A stretch of DNA of 6,099 bases from Rubrobacter sp. GTDB taxonomy: Bacteria; Actinomycetota; Rubrobacteria; Rubrobacterales; Rubrobacteraceae. The translations under genes were made by a program, and so were the position numbers. Below, piece by piece: positions 5,830 through 6,099 of the stretch (position 1 is its first letter; each line of letters starts with the position of its first letter). The notes under the pieces are model-generated. The model saw nothing but the letters and a program-made list of their open reading frames with translations, ran no database searches and had not been told where the DNA came from. The stretch is from positions 1 to 6,099 of the forward strand of contig JADDPV010000059.1 of NCBI GenBank assembly GCA_016781705.1, in the 5' to 3' direction.

Positions 5830-6099
5830 AGGTTCAAGTGCCTCTTCGGACGTTTACCCGATCCGTTTGGCGGGGGTCCCCGCTTGGCACGCCGGAACTT
5901 CGATCACCATGTCGGCCACTCGCTGTTTTCGTGCACGGCTTCCCCTTCCCAGGGTTGTCTAATCGTATGGCAACAATTGTACTGCCCTTTTTTCAGACCC
6001 CTCGATGCTCGTTCCCAGCAGGGCGCGAGACCCCCACCTTTTCGCCCTATGCCCTAGATGAGTGTTGCAAGGTTTTCATGCCCACAGGTCCTTGATCCG
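5830..6099. other. Right-edge stretch without a supported gene
   Basis: No frame on either strand has a recognisable family signature or a good start here. The GC content falls and the minus strand is rich in purine runs (GGGAAGGGGAAGCC, GCGAAAAGGTGGGGG, TGAAAAAAGGG), unlike the neighbouring coding DNA. GGCA (5969-5972) and TGCC (5983-5986) followed by CTTTTTT could form a weak hairpin on the plus strand. It could be a structured RNA, the edge of a mobile element or decayed coding sequence; the window ends before this can be decided. Confidence 0.4.

Noticed and set aside
5513..5962. Ser/Arg-rich plus-strand frame at the right end
   Set aside because: Low-complexity antisense image of the charged minus-strand protein; no ribosome site or family motif.
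5969..5993. Hairpin GGCA...TGCC followed by six T as an intrinsic terminator
   Set aside because: Only 4 bp of stem with a 10-base loop, and no plus-strand gene ends upstream of it.

Overview
This 6.1 kb window is GC-rich chromosomal DNA with an actinobacterial look: GTG and TTG starts, arginine-rich proteins, G/C-ending codons, purine-rich Shine-Dalgarno sites. The overall style (solo Lrp ligand-binding domain, YbdK-type ligase, short lineage-specific proteins) would fit a Rubrobacter-like deep-branching actinobacterium, but that placement is an impression and not a demonstrated match.

Layout. Bases 1-269 carry no convincing gene, only a degenerate GCTGA-type repeat and a plausible tRNA promoter. 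A complete class II tRNA-Leu(CAG) lies at 270-353, followed by a perfect 8-bp GC-rich hairpin that probably ends its transcript. Directly after the hairpin comes a membrane-anchored protein with a very arginine-rich cytoplasmic N-terminus and a CARDB/Ig-like C-terminus (405-1511). A 92-residue stand-alone Lrp/AsnC ligand-binding (RAM) domain protein follows (1641-1919). Next is a GNAT acetyltransferase that looks broken twice, with no start codon and a frameshift near 2091 (1969-2519).

On the minus strand, converging on the GNAT remnant, are a YbdK-type carboxylate-amine (glutamate-cysteine) ligase (2532-3653) and, upstream of it, an EamA/DMT 10-helix transporter (3739-4656). A roughly 120-bp divergent intergenic region separates the transporter from a plus-strand pair: a small beta-rich protein that may have an Sm/SH3-like barrel (4775-5086), and, 11 bp later, a four-cysteine zinc-ribbon protein (5098-5364). 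A charged, helical protein of unknown function converges on this pair from the minus strand (5380-5829). The right edge (5830-6099) has no gene I can support and is compositionally different, with purine-rich runs on the minus strand.

The genes do not form one obvious pathway. The best candidates for something functionally linked and undescribed are the 4775/5098 pair (small barrel plus zinc ribbon) and the solo RAM regulator. Nothing here is a recognisable defence system, CRISPR array or intact mobile element.
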